A program made the translations under genes and the position numbers. Below are positions 59,859 through 64,000 of a DNA stretch of 64,000 nt, in pieces. This stretch comes from Micromonospora lupini. Its GTDB lineage: Bacteria > Actinomycetota > Actinomycetes > Mycobacteriales > Micromonosporaceae. Below the pieces are notes generated by a model, which did no database searches, had not been told where the DNA came from, and saw only the letters and a list, made by a program, of their open reading frames with translations. Numbering within the stretch: the first letter of the stretch is position 1; each line of letters starts with the position of its first letter. The stretch spans positions 2,418,001-2,482,000 of the forward strand of contig NZ_JAPENL010000001.1 in the NCBI RefSeq assembly GCF_026342015.1, written 5' to 3'.

Positions 59859-60961
59859 CGGGCCACCGCCTCGAGGACGAACGAGCGCAGCGCCTCGTCA
59901 CCGTCGCGCCGCCCGTACGCCGATGCCGCGGCGCCCATCGCGTACAGCCGCTGCGGGTCGCGGATCAGTGGGATCACCGCGCGCTCCAGCCAGTCCGGGG
60001 TCAGCTCCGCGTCGTCGACGAGCAGCCCGCCGCCGGCCTCCACCACGGGCAGCGCGTTGCGCTTCTGCTCCTGGTTGCTGTGCGGGTACGGCACGAAGAT
60101 CGTCGGCAGGCCGATCGCGGCGACCTCGGCGACGGTCATCGCGCCGCCCCGGGCCAGCATGAGGTCGGCCGCGGCGTAACCAAGCTCCATCTCGGACAGG
60201 TACGGCAGCGTCACGTACGGCACCGGCAGGTCGGTGGGGATCGGCACCGGCTCGTTGCGGGCGCCCATCACGTGCAGCACCTGCACACCGTTGCGGGCAA
60301 GCTCCTTGGCCGCGCCGGAGACCGCCAGGTTGATCGAGCGGGCGCCGGACGAGCCGCCCGCGACGAAGAGCACCGGCAGGTCCGGGCGGAGCCCGAAGCG
60401 GGCGCGGGCGGCGTTGCGCAGCGCGTACCGGTCCAGGGAGGCGATGCTGCGGCGCAGCGGCACCCCCACCACCGTCGCGTCACGCAGCGACTCGGCCTGG
60501 CTCGGCTGGTGCGGGAAGCCGACAGCGATGTTCTTGGTGAACTTCATGCCGAGGCGGTTGGCCACGCCCGGCGGCACGTTCACCTCGTGGATCACCATGG
60601 GCAGCTCGCGGCGCCACGCGGCCAGGTAGGCAGGCACCGAGACGTACCCGCCGAAGCCGACGACCGCGTCGGCGCGTACCTCGTCGATGATCTTGCCCGC
60701 GGCGCGGGCCGCGGTCCACATCCGGCCCGGGGTACGCACCAGGTTCATGTTCACCGAGCGGGGCAGCTGGTACGCCGGGATCTGCCGCAGGTCGTAGCCC
60801 TGTGGCGGGATCAGCTCGTTCTCCATGCCCTTGGGTGTGCCGAGGCAGGTGATCCGGACGCCCGGGTCGTGTCGGCGCAGGCAGTCGGCGAAGGCGAGCA
60901 GCGGGTAGATGTGTCCCCCGGTGCCACCTCCCGCGAGCACCACCGAACGCAGCGGACCCAT
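59855..60961 (-). CDS. murG: Lipid II synthase MurG (GlcNAc transferase)
   Basis: 368 residues. Transfers GlcNAc from UDP-GlcNAc to lipid I at the inner membrane. The first G loop is VVLAGGGTGGHIYPLLAFAD, the middle carries VGFGGYVSVPAYLAAW and VAGGSSGARSIN, and the donor site is YAAADLMLARGGAMTVAE. The ATG at 60961 shares one base with the ftsW stop (TGATG). A long upstream frame is an artefact. Confidence 0.96.
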   Translation of the reverse strand: MGPLRSVVLAGGGTGGHIYPLLAFADCLRRHDPGVRITCLGTPKGMENELIPPQGYDLRQIPAYQLPRSVNMNLVRTPGRMWTAARAAGKIIDEVRADAVVGFGGYVSVPAYLAAWRRELPMVIHEVNVPPGVANRLGMKFTKNIAVGFPHQPSQAESLRDATVVGVPLRRSIASLDRYALRNAARARFGLRPDLPVLFVAGGSSGARSINLAVSGAAKELARNGVQVLHVMGARNEPVPIPTDLPVPYVTLPYLSEMELGYAAADLMLARGGAMTVAEVAAIGLPTIFVPYPHSNQEQKRNALPVVEAGGGLLVDDAELTPDWLERAVIPLIRDPQRLYAMGAAASAYGRRDGDEALRSFVLEAVAR

Positions 60962-62745
60962 CAGCGTCTCCTCTCGCTCGCCGTACCCTGGCGGCTCCGG
61001 CCCTGCCGGACGCCGCGCGGTGCGGCCTGGTCGTCCTGGCGCCGCTCGCGGGACCGGGGCACGGACCCTCGGCCAGCCGGCGGCGTCGCCGGTCGGCGAC
61101 GCCGGCCGGGAAGCGGCGGCAACGGGGCCCAGAGTAGTCGGACCCACCGGGCCGGCGGACGGGCATGCAGCGCTCTGGCCGCATCGGGTTCGGCGCGGGC
61201 GAAGGACGCCAGCATCCCGATCGCCGCCAACGTCACGACCAGGGCACTTCCGCCGTCGGAGATGAACGGCAGCGGCAGACCGGTGATCGGCAGCAACCCC
61301 ACCACCCCACCGATGTTGATCACCGCCTGGCTCACCAGCCAGGTCGTGACCGCGGCGGCGGCGAGCCGCCGGAACGGGTCGTCGACCCGCCGGGCGATGC
61401 GCAGACCTGTGTACGCGAGCACCGCGAACAGGCTGAGCACCACCGCGCAGCCGATCACCCCCAACTCCTCCGAGATGATCGCGAAGATGAAGTCGTTGTG
61501 TGCCTCGGGCAGCCAGTCCCACTTGAGGCTGCCCTTGCCCAGTCCGACGCCGAACCAGCCGCCGTGCTCGATGGCCAGCCGGCCCTGATAGAACTGGAGA
61601 CAGCCGTCGAGCTTGCACTTCTCCGGGTCAGGTGGATTGAAGAACATGGCGAGCCGGGCGAAGCGGTAGTTCTCCGCGCCCTGCTCGCCGGAGCCGGCGC
61701 CCAGCGAGGCCACCGCGACGAGCAGTCCGACGCCGACCAGCCCGGCCGCCGCGAGGGTGCCGAAGATCCGCATCCGCACCCCGGCGGCCCACAGCAGGCC
61801 GACCACCAGGGCCAGCAGGCAGAGCATCGTGCCCGTGTCGTTGTAGCCGACCAGGACGAAGAGCAGACCCATGACCGGAAAGAGCGGCGTGGCCAGTTCC
61901 CGCCACCAGCCCAGCGCGGCGCCCTTGCGGGCGATGACATGCGAGCCCCACAGCACCAGCGCGAACTTGGCCAGCTCGGACGGCTGCACCTGGATCCCGC
62001 CGACGAACAGCCAGTTCAGCCGTGCCTCGACCGGCCCGAGGACTACCGACTTCTGGTCGGTGAGCCGGCCGTAGGCCACCAGCAGGTTGAGCACCAACAG
62101 CAACGCCACCGACGTGAACAGCAGCGGCCGGCCCAGCGAGCGGTAGGTGCTGGCGGGCAGGCGCTGGCAGACCCAGAAGGCCCCGATGCCGATCACCGCG
62201 AAGATGGCCTGCTTGGTCACCGAGGCCGAGGCGTTGCCGTCCTCGGCGTAGTCCCTCACGCTTGTCGCCGAGAAGACCATTGTCAGCCCGATGAGCAGCA
62301 GCAGGCCGGCGCTGGACAGCAGCAGGTAGTAGGACGCCAGCGGCCGGTCCAGCAGGCCCCGAAGCGCGGCCAGCCCGCCGGCCGGATCCAGCCCGCGCAG
62401 CGGGACGGCACCGCCGCCCTCCGGCTCACGCCCCGCCGAGCCAGCGGCACGCCCCGCCTCACCACGCCCCGGGGCGCCCGGCTCGCGCGCTCCCCGGCCC
62501 GACTCACGCGCCGCGCCGTCCACCTCGCGTGCGGCGCGGTCGGGCTCACGCGCCGCGCCGTCCGCCGCACCCGCCGCGCGATCGGGCTCACGCCCCGCGC
62601 GGCGGGGCTCGCGGGCCGCGCGGCCGGGCTCGGCGCTGCGCGCCGTACCCGGTGACCGTCGCGGCCGACCGGCTGTCCTGTCCTCGGTGCCTGGTTCCTC
62701 CCCCACCCGGACATCATCACCGCTCGGCGCGCCCGACAGGCCCAC
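60961..62745 (-). CDS. ftsW: Septal peptidoglycan glycosyltransferase FtsW
   Basis: 594 residues; GTG start. SEDS family: polymerises lipid II with a class b PBP at the septum. About ten helices between residues 135 and 500, with SEELGVIGCAVVLSLFAV and TGLPLPFISDGGSALVV among the family motifs. The first ~110 residues are a charged low-complexity cytoplasmic extension with repeated AAREPDRAA-like words, longer than usual. A C-terminal Arg/Pro-rich tail follows the last helix. Confidence 0.95.
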   Translation of the reverse strand: MGLSGAPSGDDVRVGEEPGTEDRTAGRPRRSPGTARSAEPGRAAREPRRAGREPDRAAGAADGAAREPDRAAREVDGAARESGRGAREPGAPGRGEAGRAAGSAGREPEGGGAVPLRGLDPAGGLAALRGLLDRPLASYYLLLSSAGLLLLIGLTMVFSATSVRDYAEDGNASASVTKQAIFAVIGIGAFWVCQRLPASTYRSLGRPLLFTSVALLLVLNLLVAYGRLTDQKSVVLGPVEARLNWLFVGGIQVQPSELAKFALVLWGSHVIARKGAALGWWRELATPLFPVMGLLFVLVGYNDTGTMLCLLALVVGLLWAAGVRMRIFGTLAAAGLVGVGLLVAVASLGAGSGEQGAENYRFARLAMFFNPPDPEKCKLDGCLQFYQGRLAIEHGGWFGVGLGKGSLKWDWLPEAHNDFIFAIISEELGVIGCAVVLSLFAVLAYTGLRIARRVDDPFRRLAAAAVTTWLVSQAVINIGGVVGLLPITGLPLPFISDGGSALVVTLAAIGMLASFARAEPDAARALHARPPARWVRLLWAPLPPLPGRRRRPATPPAGRGSVPRSRERRQDDQAAPRGVRQGRSRQGTASERRR

Positions 62746-62844
62746 AACGACGCACCGGGCGTGTCGGGCCTCGGCCCCGGGGAGCGCAGCGCGCAGCCCG
62801 CATCGCCGGCCGGCCTGCCGGCCAGGGCGGCCGAACAGGGTGGA

Positions 62845-63969
62845 TCAGGTCATGTTGGCGAGGAACTCGCTGTAGAACAGGCCCAGCGCGATGGCCACAC
62901 CGATGCCGGCGATGATCCAGAACCGGACCACGATGTTGACCTCGCTCCAGCCGGCCAACTCGAAGTGGTGCTGCAACGGCGACATCCGGAACACACGTTT
63001 GCCTGTGGTCCGGAAGGAGATGATCTGGATCACCACGGACATCGTGATGATCACGAAGAGCCCGCCGATGATCGGCAGCAGCAGGATGGTCCGGGTGGAC
63101 ATCGCCATGCCGGCGATCAGGCCGCCCAGGCCCAGCGCCCCGGTGTCGCCCATGAAGATCCGCGCCGGGGACGTGTTCCACCAGAGGAAGCCCACACAGG
63201 CCCCGGCCGCGGCCCCGGCTATCAGCGCGATCTCCAGCGGATCCCGGACGGAGTAGCAGTACGCCTGGGTGTAGCTCGGGTCGGCGCACCAGTGCCGGTA
63301 CTGCCAGAACGCGATGAGCGCGTACGCCGCGAGGACCATCACCGAGGCGCCGGTGGCCAGGCCGTCCAGACCGTCGGTGAGGTTCACCCCGTTCGTCGCG
63401 GCCATCACCACGAAGATGAAGATGATCACCGCGCCGATCTTGCTGACCTCCAGGGCGTCGATGTCCCGGATGAAGCTCAGCGTGGTGCTGCCCACCGTCT
63501 CGGTGTTGGTCTTCGCGCCCGTCGCGTCGGTCATCGTGCTCGGGAAGTACAGCGCCACGACGCCGAAGACCGCGCCGACCAGGATCTGGCCGAGCAGCTT
63601 GCCGCGCTTGTTCAGACCGGCGCTGTTGCGCTTGCGCACCTTGAGGAAGTCGTCGAGGAAGCCCACCGCGCCGGAGAAGACCATCAGCCCCAGCAGCACA
63701 AGCGCGGTGATGGTCGGCTCCACCTGGGCGATCTGCAGGTCCGGCAGCGTGGTCAGCGCCAGGTGGCCGGCGACGTACGCGATCACCGTGGCCAGGATGA
63801 AGACCACGCCGCCCATCGTGGGCGTGCCCTTCTTGCCCTGGTGCATGGCGGGGCCGTCGGACCGGATCGGCTGGCCGGCCTTGAGCCGGGTGAACACCTT
63901 GATCGCGATCGGCGTGCAGAACAGCGAGACGAGGAAGGCCACCCCGATCGCGACGATGACCGCCCTCAT
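62845..63969 (-). CDS. mraY: Phospho-N-acetylmuramoyl-pentapeptide transferase
   Basis: 374 residues, ten helices. Moves phospho-MurNAc-pentapeptide to undecaprenyl phosphate giving lipid I. Motifs: [53 protein letters not shown] and [17 protein letters not shown] overlaps the upstream stop (ATGA). The next gene downstream is ftsW; murD, expected here, is absent. Confidence 0.97.
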   Translation of the reverse strand: MRAVIVAIGVAFLVSLFCTPIAIKVFTRLKAGQPIRSDGPAMHQGKKGTPTMGGVVFILATVIAYVAGHLALTTLPDLQIAQVEPTITALVLLGLMVFSGAVGFLDDFLKVRKRNSAGLNKRGKLLGQILVGAVFGVVALYFPSTMTDATGAKTNTETVGSTTLSFIRDIDALEVSKIGAVIIFIFVVMAATNGVNLTDGLDGLATGASVMVLAAYALIAFWQYRHWCADPSYTQAYCYSVRDPLEIALIAGAAAGACVGFLWWNTSPARIFMGDTGALGLGGLIAGMAMSTRTILLLPIIGGLFVIITMSVVIQIISFRTTGKRVFRMSPLQHHFELAGWSEVNIVVRFWIIAGIGVAIALGLFYSEFLANMT

Positions 63970-64000
63970 CGGGTGGCCTCCTCGGCGGCGTCGGCCCGCA
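63966..64000 (-). CDS. 3' end of the gene upstream of mraY, probably murF
   Basis: Only the last ten codons are inside the window, read as [10 protein letters not shown] and a TGA that overlaps the mraY ATG (ATGA). The identity rests on the usual murF-mraY order; the fragment itself is too short to recognise. Confidence 0.4.
   Translation of the reverse strand, partial: RADAAEEATR

Overview
The window is chromosomal DNA from a high-GC actinomycete, most likely Micromonospora or a close relative in the Micromonosporaceae. The evidence is roughly 70% GC with strong third-position GC bias, GTG starts and GTGA/ATGA stop-start overlaps, an actinobacterial division cluster (Wag31/DivIVA, YggT, SepF, YggS, FtsZ, FtsQ, MurC, MurG, FtsW, MraY), a PriA-type HisA, XRE/DUF397 regulators and a TIGR03085 protein. 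The genus is inferred from protein flavour; no search was possible.

Layout. 1-0.6 kb: an imperfect palindrome and 61 consecutive GCCRR pentanucleotides. 0.6-7.5 kb: a membrane protein and gltBD (glutamate synthase). 7.6-11.6 kb: a GNAT, an FAD monooxygenase, lgt and a NUDIX protein. 11.8-18.9 kb: tryptophan genes trpA, trpB, trpC, the Trp-associated membrane protein and trpE, preceded by a gene that fuses a nucleotidyltransferase-like domain to HisI. 18.9-35.3 kb: a mostly accessory block (ABC transporter with TetR, DUF2470 protein behind an IdeR-like box, heterodimeric ABC exporter, TIGR03085 protein, orphan terpene synthase, acyl-CoA synthetase, MocR/YczE pair, GNAT, XRE/DUF397 module). 35.4-43.6 kb: hisF, the ohrR-ohr-oxidoreductase peroxide operon, and the hisD-C-B-(tm)-H-(tm)-A-ridA operon. 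43.7-48.2 kb: LON-domain protein, two membrane proteins and a ParA-like ATPase with 22 hexapeptide repeats. 48.2-53.2 kb: rluD-like, lspA, traR/dksA-like, cation/proton antiporter, DUF167 and a repeat-containing membrane protein. 53.3-64 kb: division and cell-wall cluster, all on the minus strand, ending inside a probable murF.

The genes serve amino-acid synthesis (Glu, Trp, His), lipoprotein maturation (lgt, lspA), polar growth and septation (DivIVA, SepF, FtsZ, FtsQ, FtsW) and peptidoglycan precursor assembly (MraY, MurG, MurC). No trpF is seen; HisA should supply that activity as PriA.

The most unusual signal is a 59-bp repeat sitting exactly on stop/start overlaps inside two operons: one copy between trpE and the next gene, two tandem copies between hisB and the next gene. 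Each unit is a complete mini-ORF beginning [16 protein letters not shown], coupled to its neighbours through GTGA or TGATG overlaps. Within that shared segment the trpE and hisB copies differ, apart from the initiating GTG/ATG, only at three synonymous positions. This is a MIRU-like element outside mycobacteria. Other points of interest are the nucleotidyltransferase-HisI fusion, two perfect AT-richer palindromes between convergent genes, the IdeR-like box, the asymmetric ABC exporter, and the absence of murD and pgeF/ylmD from their usual places in the division cluster.
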